Assembly (NCBI GenBank): GCA_947359465.1
Contig: OX375880.1
Span: 26,178,714 to 26,242,713 of the forward strand
Reading direction: 5' to 3'
Source: Metellina segmentata
Lineage: Eukaryota; Arthropoda; Arachnida; Araneae; Tetragnathidae
DNA length: 64,000 bases
Below the pieces are notes generated by a model. The model did not search any database and was not told the origin of the DNA. It worked only from the letters and a program-made list of their open reading frames with translations. Positions 41,626-53,629 of this stretch are shown here, piece by piece. Both the position numbers and the translations under genes were made by a program. Position 1 is the stretch's first letter, and each line of letters opens with the position of its first letter.

Positions 41626-41704
41626 CAAAATATTCCATCTGGTTGGATTGGGTTTGTATTGCAAGACAGCAATATTTAGTCAAGCTGAGCCAAACACAAG
41701 AAGG

Positions 41705-42190
41705 CATCAGGTTGTGGTAATGGTAATTTTAGTTAACGTCGTACTCCTGAACTCACTACCAGCTAATATTTTTCCGCCCCTCTGCCGTCCCCTTTGCTTT
41801 AGGATGATGGTGTCGTATCCACCCCTGGTTTAGGACCATTCTGATGTAACAAAAAGCATACATAAAACACTAACTTATAGAATTATTAACTTATATAATA
41901 AAAGGATACCATTTTCGGCTCCCACCTCTACCCACCCATAGCCATAGATCTGAAAAGAAAAGAAGAAAACTGAAAAATTATTTAACATGTTTCATTTATT
42001 ACACTGCAAACAGGATCAGACAGGATTTCAGTTGTCTTTAGCGTAGTGAAGGAGATTCCTATCCAGCGCTCGCGATCATTGCCGTTACGGTTAGCCCCGC
42101 CCCCAGTTGTAGTACCTATGAGGGTTTGGAAAATCGCACCCCGGACCGTTGTCAATACCCCGTTGTGTTGTTCATGTACGACGTTAATGA
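41705..42190. mobile_element. Two SINE tail scraps flanking unassigned sequence
   Basis: GGTAATTTTAGTTAACGTCGTACT at 41719-41745 is a minus-strand tail of about 25 bp. CCGGACCGTTGTCAATACCC, then GTACGACGTTAATGAAAA at 42140-42195 is a plus-strand 3' end. Between them I see nothing else to name. Confidence 0.65.
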
Positions 42191-42195
42191 AAATA

Positions 42196-42777
42196 AGCAA
42201 ATGTCTACCATGGCCCCCAATACTGTAAAAGTAAAGTGAAACCATTTTCTTTCAGTTTTAAATTTCGATTGCTCAAATTTCCATTGAACTTTATATGTGT
42301 TTATTGTTAAATGTTTAACGTCGGAACCATAAGTCTCGAAGCACACAATCTTCAAAATAAAGACAATGTTAAGTTTTATTAAAATCTAATTAAAATAGTT
42401 GAAACACTTTTTTAACACTTTGGATCAAAATTTATTTGTCTTGTTTTCCAATTGTGCTATAGAATGGTCAAAGTACTTTCTCAGTTGCTTTTTTAATATA
42501 CTAATAGTTCTGTTTGAACTTTTTTTTTCCAAAAACGTTTTACACGGCACAAATATATAGCTGTATTTAAAACTATTTTGAGTCAGTAACGTTTCGTTTT
42601 GGGAATAAGAACACTCGATTCTTTTTAAAATTTCAGATCAACATCGAATATCAATTACAATTTATTTATCAGTTCAAAATCCTGTTTTTAAGAAAGTTTT
42701 TTTATATCTCTGAAGTAAAATATTTCCTTGAAATAATAACTTTAAGAAATCTAAAATACCTTCAAAAATATCTTTTA
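42196..42777. other. Unassigned AT-rich sequence
   Basis: No gene or recognised repeat. Confidence 0.4.
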
Positions 42778-43224
42778 TGAAAACCACACTCTACAAACTC
42801 AAAGCTTAAATTATTCCATTTCCCTTGTCTGCCAAGCACTTCAATACGGAGCTCCAAGTTTCTTTTTAACCGAAAGTCCAAATGTTGTCTGTAAATTGAT
42901 TTGAGGAATCTTAAAAAATCAGATTCTGAAACATACATATCGGTTCCTGTACTTGGAACTTCATTTTTTCCCTAACGCCAGACTTTGGCTTTTTCGCCAT
43001 TTGTCTGTACAAAATTGTCTCGGAACAAATAAAATATGTAGCTCAAAACCACACTCTACAAACTTAAAGCATAAATAGTTCCATTTCCCTTGTCTACCAA
43101 GAATTTCAATACGGAGCTCCAAGTTTCTTTTTAACCAAAAGTCCAAATGTTGTCTGTAAATTGATTTGAGGAATCTTAAAAAATCACATTCTGAAACATA
43201 CATATCGGTTCCTGTATTTGGAAA
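42778..43224 (-). repeat. Tandem duplication carrying a short minus-strand open frame
   Basis: A block of about 182 bp (starting AAAACCACACTCTACAAACT and ending ATCGGTTCCTGTAYTTGGAA) occurs at 42778-42959 and 43043-43224, period about 264 bp. In both copies the minus strand begins MYVSE-DFLRFLKSIYRQHL, then RNLELRIE and LGRQGKWN; the right copy stays open for 80 codons (43203-42961), the left for about 59. Differences between copies are mostly amino-acid changing, which argues against strong selection. Product not recognised. Confidence 0.6.
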
Positions 43225-43497
43225 TAAAATATGTAGCTCGAAAAACAGAATTATTCTCTCCGAAAAGATCAGGGCAACTATTAAGCTGGGTCATGTCTGA
43301 AAAGTCACACAGAAGGCAAATAGATAGGTTCATAGGTTGGTTGTGTTGGGGGTGTCATGGCGCAAGTGCCATAGTTGGCCAAGCACAATGTCAAGTAAAA
43401 TGTCTTGAAAGGTAAAAAAAGAGTGATATGGTGGTGAGCAGTTGGATGAAAGCAGGGAAAGATCGCTTAGGTACCCTGGGAGCGAAATCACGTGTGG
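43225..43497. other. Unassigned sequence
   Basis: No gene, RNA or repeat recognised. Confidence 0.35.
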
Positions 43498-43652
43498 TCA
43501 ACCCAACGTGAGGACTTTCGGCCACGACAGATTTAAGGTGCACCAGCCGCCTCTACACCATGCGCTTACAAACATCCATACACTGACCCTGATTCGAACC
43601 AGGAACTTTTCGATCTAGAGGTTAACATCTTAAACCTGACCAGTTGGTCGGC
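43498..43652 (-). mobile_element. SINE (head A) 5' half, minus strand
   Basis: From the head GCCGACCAACTGGTCAGGTT (43652 inward), B box in CTGGTTCGAATCAGGG, to TCCTCACGTTGGGTTGAC. The 3' half is missing, unusual for a retroposed copy, so later deletion is likely. Confidence 0.85.
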
Positions 43653-44487
43653 ACTGCTAAAATAAAGGGTTTCGATTAGTTGACTGAATAATTTTACACA
43701 ATACGCTAACACACATCGTATAATGTTAAATAGAACATTTTTTTCAACGAATACTCTCGGTAATCATAATTTGAAATAGCCATAACACAACTCGCGAAGA
43801 GGTTCATAACCTTCGGTTTTCTTCCCAAAAACAAACCACTCCTCCCATCTTTTTGTTTTCGGTAAACAACTTAAACCAATCCCCCTAATAACACCTTGCA
43901 CCTCTCCCCCTTGTATCCGAATGGGCGGTATGGTGCACTATTCGAAGGAGAATATTATCTCCGTTTTGAGGGGAAACCTGTATTTATAATGCGAAAACGT
44001 ACCTTTAACCGATCTTTTGTCTTTAAAGGTGCTTTCACTCTTTTTGTTGCGTTTTTTTTGTTCTAGACGGCGGGATGGAAGCTTTCTTTAACGGTTAGCG
44101 TTTGCCGAACCGTGATATTCTTTTTCGATTTTGCTTCTTTTCTGCCTCCCCAAGGTGTGGTTATGGCTGGGATCATCTTCTTAAGCGATGTTTCTTAAAT
44201 ATAGTCTCTTTGCTTCCAAGTTGTTATCAACCGGTCACGGTAAGGGAAGTAACAGTACGGTACGAAATGACACGGTTAAGAACAGAGCTTAGATCCAGAG
44301 AGAGAAAAGATATCTTTGTCTGACCAAATAGGGTGATTTTGCAGAAAATGGGAGGTTTCCGAACTAGTTTTCATCGTTACAGATAGCCTTTATTTCTACC
44401 AAGGGTGCATTTCGAACTTTAAAGCGCTCACAGCTTTTATTTTGAAGCTATGTAATTCTTTACAGCAGGGGTTCCCAACCTTTTAGT
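43653..44487. other. Unassigned sequence
   Basis: No supportable gene. A 73-codon frame at 44102-44323 has no motifs. Confidence 0.35.
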
Positions 44488-44810
44488 GCCGACCAACCGG
44501 TATAGTGGTTAAGGTGTTAGAGCCTCTGGATCGGAAGGTTCCTGGTTCGAATCCGGGTCCGGGCATGGATGTTTGCAAGTGTATGGTGTAGAGGGCACCT
44601 CATATCTGTCGTGGCCGAAAGTCCTCACGTTGAGTCGGTGTAGAAGTTTGGAGAGTGGGGTGCCAACTCAGGTGTTGCCTCGCCATCTGACCGTGGCTCA
44701 AAATTACGAGGTGTTGTCCTCGGATGTTTCCCTTAAGGGACTGATCCCGGACCATCGGCAATAGCCCGTTGTGTTGCTCTAGTATGCTGTTAACTAAAAT
44801 TACCATTACC
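44488..44810 (+). mobile_element. SINE (head A), nearly full length
   Basis: Head GCCGACCAACCGGTATAGTG with a 3-bp insertion after GTGTTAG, B box GGTTCGAATCC, a small deletion in the linker (GGTGTAGAGGGCACC), complete body and 3' block, tail TAAAATTACCATTACC. Confidence 0.93.
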
Positions 44811-45847
44811 GAACACAAGTAGGGATTCTCTATGTAGCTCGTGTAAGGGTGATCGATGCCAGTGGTCACTTAAAAGGGGGACAACATCCACCGTACACAG
44901 ATCTATACCATGCCGCTGGTGTAAACGAAATTGTAGTGGTAACAATTGCCCATCTGCCGCAGCATAACGGTTAAGTTTGTCACTCAGTGTCGAAAGCGAT
45001 AGTAATGATTATGAGTTCCACCATCGTGGGTGGTTTCCAACCACGATCGTCGACATTCATGATCTAGCTTTTGGCCGCCCTTCTAAAGACCTATCGCACC
45101 TGCTCAAAAAATAATCTATTGAAGGTCGACTGCCTTCTCGTTGGAGCCGTTCTACAGAGGCAGATCATTATTCATAATTTCCTCACAATATGTCCAACTA
45201 ATGGTCAATCTGAACTAATCTCGAAACGAAAGGGTGGGCAACCAAATGAAGGGTCGTTTTCTAGTGTAAAAAAGAAGAAGACACCGGTGGTCGGTTTGAA
45301 GTTAGCGATAACAACACAGAAAGAACACCATAACCGCAGTTGCATTTAATGATGCTCAACCTCTAAGAAAATGAGCGAGTGCTTATTAAATTATTCACTC
45401 GAATCTCCCTTTCATGTCACCTTGTACATATAAATTACTAATTAACCGATCCATTAGTTTTCGGCCGCCTGTAATGCTGGCAAAAAACGAAATTCATCAG
45501 ACCACCCATTTTTACTGGCGTCTTAAGCCTCCCAAGCTGTCTCCCTGCCTTCCGGGCTACACTCTTTTGAGCGAAGTGGTCTTGGTGATTTGCATGATAA
45601 TTTAACTACCTGTAACAGAAGGGGTATACAGAAAAGGAGGGCTACAGGGGCAACCCCCCGCCTCCAGATCTTTTCTTTTATGATTCAAAATTGCCCTTAC
45701 GCATAGGCTGACCCTATTTCTTTGAGACAAAACCGGGACATTGGGATGACGAAAACGAGACAGGGGCTGTATTATAATATTCTCTATTCATTAGATAGTA
45801 AGATGATACATGTTTCATTACATAAACACGTTGAACTTACTGTTACT
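44811..45847. other. Unassigned sequence
   Basis: No gene recognised. Open frames such as 45071-45349 lack motifs and splice context. Confidence 0.35.
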
Positions 45848-45859
45848 CCTCAGGGGCAG

Positions 45860-46198
45860 AGCCGACCAACCGGTATAGTGGTTAAGGTGTTAGCCTCTGG
45901 ATCGGAAGGTTCTTGGTTCGAATCCGGGTCCGGTCATGGATGTTTGTAAACGTATGGTGTAGAGGCGGCTGGTGCACCTTAAATCTGTCGTGGCCGAAAG
46001 TCCTCACGTTGGGTTGGCGTGGAAGTTTGGAGAGTGGGGTGCCAGCTCAGGTGTTGCTTCGTCATCTGACCGTGGTTCAAAATTACGAGGCGTTGTCCTC
46101 GAATCTTTCCCTTAAGGGACTGATTCCGGACCGTCGTCAATAGCCCGTTGTGTTGCTCTAGTACGACGTTAACTAAAAATTACCATTTATTTTTTTTA
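45860..46198 (+). mobile_element. Full-length SINE (head A) with 12-bp target duplication
   Basis: The target duplication CCTCAGGGGCAG is exact (45848-45859 and 46199-46210). The copy has all parts of the consensus and ends ACTAAAAATTACCATTTATT followed by T-rich sequence. The exact duplication and low divergence suggest a young insertion. Confidence 0.95.
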
Positions 46199-46377
46199 CC
46201 TCAGGGGCAGCACACATGCAAAAATTTTCAGTAGGCGAAGAAAGGGCTGGTATATTGGCAGTTGAGTTTTAACCTTTAACTGCTGTTATGGGTCTCAGAG
46301 ACCCCGAGTCCTTTTTGACAGGTTGTTTCCACCCCCAAAGTGAACATTGGTCCCTGTCTTATTCAGTACCTTCCTAC

Positions 46378-47172
46378 TAGGGATGCGACATCGATGTCGA
46401 TGTTTTCAAAACATCGATGTTTTTTAAAAAAAACAACGATGTATTTAACATCGATGTATTGGTGTCGATGTTTTTGTAACATCGATGTTTATACCTGTCG
46501 ATGTTTTTACGTTGTCGATGTTTTATTTTTAAATGCAAAAAGTACCGGTATAAAAATTTTAAAAATAACCAAGTAGCATAATTCTCATAATCAGCAAATT
46601 GAACATACTTTTAGACCCAAGTGACCAAGGATGAAGGGTCGGAAGAGTAGAGATGCGACATCGATGTCGATGTTTTCTAAACATTGATGTTTCAGAAAAA
46701 AAACATCGATCTATTGGAGCCGATGTCGCATCACTAGTTGCTAAACCAGTTTTAAGGAATGGGGAAACAAGTTTAAATAGACCGAACTTTAAAAACATCG
46801 ATAATTTGGGGGCGATGTATTGTCAATACCGATGTTTTAATTGATTGGACATCCCTGTTTTGCTGTCGATGTCGCATCAATAGTTGCTAAACCAGTTTTA
46901 AGAAATGGGGAAAAAAAGTTTAAATACACTTGATTTTTAAAACATCGATGTTTTAATTTTGAACATCAAAGTTTCAAAACATCGATGTTTTGCTGTCTAT
47001 GTAGCATCACAAGTTGCTAAACCAGTTATAAGAAATGGGGGAAAAAGTTTAAATACACTGACTTTTAAAAACATCGATGTTTTTGGGTCGATGTATTATC
47101 AACATCGATGTTTTAATTTTGAACATCGATGTTTCAAAATATCGATGTTTTGCTATCGATGTCGCATCCCTA
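46378..47172. mobile_element. Element full of CATCGATG palindromes, hAT-like ends
   Basis: Starts TAGGGATGCGACATCGATGT and ends with the inverse. The flanking octamers CTTCCTAC and CTACGTAC agree at 6 of 8. Inside, AACATCGATGTT-type words occur about 20 times, and a unit of about 130 bp (GTCGCATCA, AGTTGCTAAACCAGTT, GGAAAAAGTTTAAATA, AAACATCGATG) is repeated about three times. No protein coding. The dense palindromes should form strong secondary structure. Confidence 0.8.
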
Positions 47173-47429
47173 CTACGTACTACCGAAGCCAAAAATGTCA
47201 AGACTTGTTTGGCTGCCCCAACTATTTCGTGTTTTATACTATTTGCATTTCCAACATGGTCTCTTAGACACCTTCACAGCATTTGCGTTACCGTTTTTGT
47301 TGAATGAAATCGTCTAAGTTGGAGCAGGGAATTTCGGCTAAGAGCCTAAAATGGTAACAAACTTCTCTAAAAAACAATCGTACACAAAAAGAAATTCAGG
47401 ATAGTGTTGATAATTGGTCGGAAATTTAG

Positions 47430-47640
47430 GCACGGATTCGGAATTTTTAGCAGAAGATGAAAACATTTCAAGTACGTCTTCACAAGAATATTTCTACGGA
47501 AAAAATAACTTCAAATGGGATGCCGGGGGGAACCTAATCGTGCCGTTAGAACACCGAAACACAACAAGGTTTAAGAGTTCACAGGGCTGAAACGTCCTGC
47601 CAAATTAGGTCCGAAAGCTTAGCCTGAAGAGACATGGAAT
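47430..47640 (+). pseudogene. piggyBac transposase N-terminal fragment
   Basis: A plus-strand reading gives STSSQEYFYGKNNFKWD, resembling the 'YYGKN..KWS' block that precedes the DDD domain in piggyBac transposases, followed by frame breaks. The similarity is short but sits within TTAA-bounded ends, which raises its value. Confidence 0.6.
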
Positions 47641-47843
47641 CTACTTAACTTATATAGTAATATAAAATGTATTTCATGTTTAGAATTGAATTTATCTAAA
47701 CTTAAAATGTATAAATAATAATTATCTAAATAATCTTTCATTACTCTATTATATTAATCAACTTTATACGCACTTTTGTGAGCGAGGTCTGAGAGACCCC
47801 TCCACACTAGTTACGAGAGGGTTTGTGTAACAGCAGTTACGGG

Positions 47844-48125
47844 TTAACGTCGCGCTGGAACACGCAACGGGCTGTTGACGACAGTCTGGAACCGATCCCG
47901 GAGGGAAAGATCCGAGGACGACCTCTCGATATTTTGAACCACGGTCAGATGAGGAAGTCAACACCTGAGCTAGGATCCAAACTTCCACACCACGCTGACG
48001 GAAGGACATTCGAGACTATGACAGATTTAACGTGCACCAGACCCCACTTACAGGTTGGTTGGATTGAATTTCGAGCCCGCAACCCTTCGGTTGCTCATCC
48101 GCTGATTTTCCAACCAGCCTGTCGC
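47844..48125 (-). mobile_element. SINE with head B, minus strand, nearly full length
   Basis: Starts at the tail TTAACGTCGCGCTGGAACAC (the TTAA also borders the piggyBac element), continues through GTCAACACCTGAGCTAGG and TATGACAGATTTAACGTGCA, and ends in a head whose minus-strand reading is GGTTGGAAAATCAGCGGATG, then GGGTTGCGGGCTCGAAATTC (B-box region). Body shared with head-A copies, head not. Confidence 0.85.
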
Positions 48126-48777
48126 GGCCCTTTGCATGGTTTTGGACGTCTATTCATTAAATCAAGGGGAGGTTAAACAAACGCAAACAATGCGTTTCAG
48201 CAACTGGTGTCGTTAGCAGGGCTTATGGCTCCATTCGATTCCCGAAGCCATATCAGCGATAGTGAGTTGATGTTGTCAATCACCGTGCTTGATTTGGGTA
48301 TGGTAGCACTTTCCCCTGCGAGCTTAGCCACCTTTTATGGAATCGACTTTTCCAATGTCTCGAGTCTTTTTCACCGTAGTTGCACTTTACCGTCCGGTTT
48401 TGACGTTTGACTTACATGGCTTTGAACGAGCTCGATGCCAGAAGCGGTAGTAGAACTTTCCAAGTTAACGAAACAAACCCTTTACCTTTGGCATTCACCA
48501 TTCATGAATTTCGTGTAAGGCAACCCTTTTCTTTGTGAGCGTACCACCTTTCTGCAAATGAACTTCACCAATGTCATACGACTTCTCAGTTCTGAAGTAG
48601 CACACCGCTCTCTCTCTCTATTCCATTTGAATCTTATATAAATAACATTTATTCTTGTGCCTCGTTTTCATCACCAATAAAATTGTTTGTTTATAAATGA
48701 ATTAAAAAAGTTTCCAAAACACATGAATTGATTGGTAATTATTATTTAATCGCTGATTGAATGTATTGTTTTAGTCA
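48126..48777. other. Unassigned sequence
   Basis: No gene or repeat ends recognised; a short frame at 48207-48410 has no motifs. Confidence 0.35.
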
Positions 48778-48945
48778 CTAGGAGTCTCCGCCCACTGCTC
48801 GCTATCGCACGTCACCCCAGCATATTTAGTTCGCTTTGCGAACTATACTTTTCAACAATGAGGGGTAGGGAATTGTTTCATAATCCATCCCCAAATGGAT
48901 CGCTTCTGGATTGATCCTGGACCTCTAGTACGACATTAACCCTTC
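48778..48945 (-). mobile_element. Helitron 3' end (minus) followed by a SINE tail scrap
   Basis: Minus-strand reading ends GGGCGGAGACTCCTAG with the GCGATAGCGAGC word upstream, the same terminal design as at 26231. At 48903-48945 a plus-strand remnant GGATTGATCCTGGACCTCTAGTACGACATTAACC is a SINE end with an internal deletion. Confidence 0.65.
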
Positions 48946-51900
48946 TTTGCAGAATGGTGGAAATTTCCATCATAACATTGAATGCCCAAAAATGATATAA
49001 AAGAACAAGTTCACTTTAAGTGGATCGTGTCTGGATACCTTTTTAATGTCCATTCCATAAAAAAAAAAACGTAGCTGTCAAAAATAAGCAAGTGTCACTA
49101 TCAGTAAAACGAGCTTGAAGTTGTCATTCCGCTGTTTGTTGTAGTTGCAATAAACGTATGATTTCGTTTTTAATTTTGTTTTATTATATTTGAGTTTCTA
49201 TTGCTAAAAAAGTGAAAATGAGTGGAAGAAAGGTTTGTAACATGTGTTTCTGTTATTTTTAGAGCAATTTTTGAAAAAGTTTGCGTTTAATTTCAAAAAT
49301 ACCACATGATACCATCCTATTGTTTTTTGCTAAATTTATACTATAAATATATACTTAGATTTTTTTAACCATTTTTCCTTTAATTTTGAACATGAATTAT
49401 ATCATCTTGATTTATTTCACCAATAAAGAAAAAATCATGCAAAGAAGGGTTAATTGAAGGTTCCCGTCCCATTGCGATAGTTATGGCATGCGCCCATTTA
49501 ACGGAAAATTGCCTACTTTTTTTGCGAGATAAGCGGATCCGTATATAAGCAGACCCCAGTACTTTAGCTTTAGAAAACGTTCCAAAAATTCTCGGCTCAT
49601 ACACGGAAATATAGTGTAAATAAAAACAAAATGTTTTTTAAAATGTCAAGAACAAAACCATCTCATTTCCACTTAAAAAATAAATATTTTAGCACAACAT
49701 ATTATTAAAATTCAGAGAAAATCTCATCATAATTTTAATGTTTTAACTTCTCAGTGCTTCTTAGTATTTAGTACTTCTTAATATTTTCGTATTCGACTGT
49801 TGCTATGAAAACGGCGACCGAATTTGCCGGTTCTTCTGAAAGCATTGCAAACTCTTTAGCGCGTGCTCTCAAATTTTATGAATGAATTAATCAAAAAATA
49901 TAACTGTGTTTATCGTCTGCTCGTGCTCCAAATTCATTAACCCGTTGAACCACAAGACTTGCTCTAACGTGACTCGCTATTACCAATCACAAAGCGAATA
50001 AACCTGAAAAAAATTGCAAAACATTTTCTTATAATAGATAGATTATTTTGGCTGTTTAGGTATGGAGCTAATAGAAGTTCCATAATTAATCGTCCAGTAA
50101 CGATAGGACATCATTTAGTTATTTGAGTTTTAAAATTCTATTGTGGCTGTATCTATAGGTCGCATTAAGTAACAGTATTATTAACGGTGAATAAAATATT
50201 TCTGATCTAAATAATATGTATTCCAATTAATCCAATATGTAAAATATGAGCTCAACGTTAAAAAACTATTGCTAAACTTCCTGCTATATTTAGCAGACAT
50301 AAACGTGGTTTATTTATTTGAATGTATTGTTTTGGGAAAAGGTTTTCAGCTTTGTATTAATTATTTTCAGTTAGTTGTATTAGTAATTTTACAAATATTT
50401 GATAATAGTTACTCAGCTTTCCGGAAGATGGCGTTAGTGGGAAGTTTTGCTTCCGCAGCCGTATATAGTACACTTTAGAATTCGAAAATTAAAAATATAG
50501 TAGCACAATAATTTCCAAACGGAAAAAGACTGATGACAGCCAATGCAGAAAATTAGAACACAAATAATCGAACAATAAAACTAATTATTTGCTATTTCAC
50601 AAGAAAATGTTTTACACAAACATTTTATTTTATAGAACTTTTATTAATTATTGTTTACTGCATCGTATCACAAATGTTATAATTCATCTGTACTTGACAA
50701 AATTATAATCCCGTTTGTTCTACACCGGCAATGGTTAGTTTTACACTCCCAATTTTCTATTTATCCAACTTTTCCAATCGACAAGAAAAAATTCCCGTTT
50801 CGTTAAGCTACATTTATCACAATATTTTAACATTTATCGTAGAAAACCTTTTGAAACTTGATATTAAATTATTTATTACACATTGAAAGCTGTAGTTTTT
50901 GCTATCTTGCAGCATTGATTTTACAAGTCTAAAATCCTAGTCCTTGACATTAAAATAAATATCTTGAAATAAATGATAGGATAGAATAGTGTTTTAAAAA
51001 TATTTCTTCAAACACTTAAATAATTTTCAAAATTATTAGGTTCTCTTGCACCTTCATGCATCGATTGACTTAGGCTATATGAAAAATAATTTTACCAATT
51101 TTTGCTTAAGTTGGGGAGAACATTTTACAAGTTTCTTCAAACGGACAATTTTTAAAAAATGAATAGAAGTTTGGTGCACATTAGTTTTTCATAAAAGTAT
51201 TATTATATATAGTAAAGTAATTAGATGAAAGCATGAAGTAATTCTAAAGTGCCTTGATTTTTCCAACGATTTAAAATATTTTATTCTCATTGAGAGAGGA
51301 TAATATCTTCCTAGATGATTTGTTTGGTGGGTATTGTTAGTGTCATGACTAATGAACCTTGCAGAATCAGTTGTTTTGCAAATGATAATATTTAATTTTA
51401 ATCCATTGATAACAAATCAAGTACTATAATATTCTAAACACTCCAAATAAATATTAAAATTGTTTGGTTTGTTCCTCAACAACTTTTTTTGCTTTATTGG
51501 GGCTAATTAGACCGGTACCTACGACTTAAAGTGGATTCTCAACTCATACGATCATCCATACTCGGATTGGAATTCGAACACTGAGTTTGCTGAACCGTAG
51601 GCAATACTTAAAGATAATTTAATGAATTATTTTTTTCCGAAAAAAAAAGCAGTTAATACTGTATAACAGCAGTAATGATAGAAAGGTTTCTCAATTTCAA
51701 ATAGGATTTGAAAATCAAAGGCACCAGTAAATACATAGCTAAAATCTTGTCTACAAAAGCATACATATTTCAGCCATTAAATGCAGCCATTATAATACTC
51801 TAAGCCAAACAATGAAACTAATTTTTATTTACTCTTGAAATAAATATTCATTAACTATTATTCACTTTAAAATTACCATCTTGAAACACTGCTTTTCTCT

Positions 51901-53100
51901 CCAAATACAAATCTTTAATTACAATTTATAATTTTAAGTAATTTACCAGCAAGTAGGAGCAATTTATCATTACGCCAGCTTGAATGCAATTAAAATCTAA
52001 TTATTTTCACTCTTTCGTGCTGCCTCTTGAAGAGTCTCTTGTTTAAGAGATTTTCACTGATCACACTTCATTCACACAGAGGAAAAAAAATGCAGCCACG
52101 CTGGGTCTCAGAAAAAGAATACGACTTAATTGAAGATCGTATCCAAAGAATAAAGTGTCATTTAAATTACACGATTCCACTACGACCAATGATTTACGAT
52201 GCATCTGCACGCTAATTTCCTTAATTCATCGATAATTATTCAAGTGGTGATACTTTGAGGTTCAGAAGTTGACACGCAAGGGGCTGTTATTAGCCGTGGT
52301 TGCCGCCATTGAGTTGCTTCAATGGCAGAGTGGAAGATGGCGGGACGAGATTATTCATGGCTTTTCTACAAAGACTTTATTTAATTTACGAACTGATCGA
52401 CACTTTTGAGCATAAAACTACTTGCCCAGGTGAAGTTAAGTGTTTGCGCAAAATGATTTGAAGCCTATGAGTCACTGACCTAGCACCTCCATCTTAAACT
52501 CTTCAAATCCCTACTCTCTCTCTCTCTCGATTTAAAAGTTAATGCAGATATTTTTATGTGCGGGATTCTGAATTTAAGTAAAATCAAACCTGTTTTTGTG
52601 TGATCTTTTTAGTGCGGTATATGAAAAAAATTTATTCAGTACAATCTACTTACACTCCTTTCAAAATTTCAATCAAATTAGTACATAATTGACAAAGTTA
52701 TCAATAAAAACTACTTAAATAAAAAAAATTTAATACGTACTTAGATTGCTTTACCAGACTGCTGAAAAGGCAATTTTTTCCCCCTAAAATTATTTGGTTT
52801 TTTTTATGGAATTTCAGCTCTGATACTACATTTATTCCGAGTCTTATTTTTGTTCTTTACGCAGTGTAAACGATTTCCGAATATTTGGGACAGACGATAT
52901 TTTTAAAGAACGGGAATAAAACAAAAACTCGTGTTTCTTTCACTCTGAATTAATTTCGCATTTCTAAATTTTTTGCACTTTAAGGTTTTGAGTTATTTTC
53001 TACGTGAGACTTTTTTTATGCGGTCCCTATTCACCGCATAAAAAAATACATATTTCGAATGTGTCGCGAAAAATATTTTTATAGCTACTCGTGAAGTTTT
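48946..53100. other. Long stretch without recognised repeats or genes
   Basis: About 4 kb free of the SINE, Helitron and DNA-transposon marks common elsewhere. Weak promoter-like spots: GGAAGATGGCG at 50420-50430 and 52336-52344, and GCCGCCATTG at 52301-52310, resembling YY1 sites. A 41-codon frame from ATG at 52090 (MQPRWVSEKEYDLIEDRIQR) and tiny frames (MSGRK followed by a possible donor near 49232) could be first exons, but none has a partner I can identify. Confidence 0.35.
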
Positions 53101-53106
53101 GGAAGA

Positions 53107-53224
53107 TTTTAGGTGCACCAGCCGCCTCTACACCATACGCTCACAAACATCCATGCCCTGACCCAGATTCGAACCAGGAACCTTCCGATCTAGAGGCACC
53201 TTAACCACTGTACCGTTTGGTCGG
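53107..53224 (-). mobile_element. SINE (head A) 5' part, minus strand
   Basis: Contains the inverted linker GTGCACCAGCCGCCTCTACA, B box (GATTCGAACC) and head (ACCTTAACCACTGTACCGTT, then TGGTCGGC). Body and tail are missing. Confidence 0.85.
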
Positions 53225-53284
53225 CAGTTTGAGTGAGAAAAAAAAATTTATTTTGAGAAATATCAAACGCCCCTGTAATGCGTC

Positions 53285-53410
53285 CGGGACCTTTGTGGCT
53301 CATTGGGTATGTCCACTGCGCAAGCAACCTGCGAGATGTAGGTGGTGTAGGTTTGATTCCTACGAGGCTCCATTCGTCCCTGGGTGTATTTCTTCTGTGT
53401 TTATAAAACT
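53285..53410 (+). mobile_element. tRNA-derived SINE of another family
   Basis: TGGCTCATTGGGTATGTCCA (A box) and GTGTAGGTTTGATTCCTACG (B box) at about normal spacing, followed by GGCTCCATTCGTCCCTGGGT. This is the best preserved member of the family that also appears at 8920-9010. A cloverleaf is not evident, so it is not called as a tRNA. Confidence 0.55.
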
Positions 53411-53629
53411 TTCCACGTGTATTTGTCCGTTACTTGACTTTTTGTCTCGTTGTTTGATGCAGCTTAGTCAAGTCGGTCCTTGCGCCTTTTTTAGCCCTTG
53501 TGCCATAAAAACTCAATGCAACCAACCAAGCTGAAATGTACTCAAATTGAATATTATTCACATCTCGTACAATGCGCAGAAATTTTAATGCTTTAACTTC
53601 ATCGTTGAGTGTAAATGTTCAATAAATTA

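Larger units (their letters stand above)
46273..47843 (+). mobile_element. piggyBac-like element bounded by TTAA, internally deleted
   Basis: TTAA precedes 46273 and follows 47843. The left end CCTTTAACTGCTGTTATGGG and the inverted right end CCCGTAACTGCTGTTACACA match. The subterminal GGTCTCAGAGACC palindrome occurs left and, as GGTCTGAGAGACC, right. A decayed piggyBac transposase N-terminus lies inside. A hAT-like repeat (46378-47172) accounts for half of its length. Confidence 0.82.

Noticed and set aside
46378..47172. CRISPR-like array of short repeats
   Set aside because: Repeat words are palindromic, irregularly spaced, in animal DNA, and bounded by transposon ends.
49218..49232. First exon MSGRK followed by a donor-like GTTTGT
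   Set aside because: Too short to identify and no matching acceptor exon found downstream.
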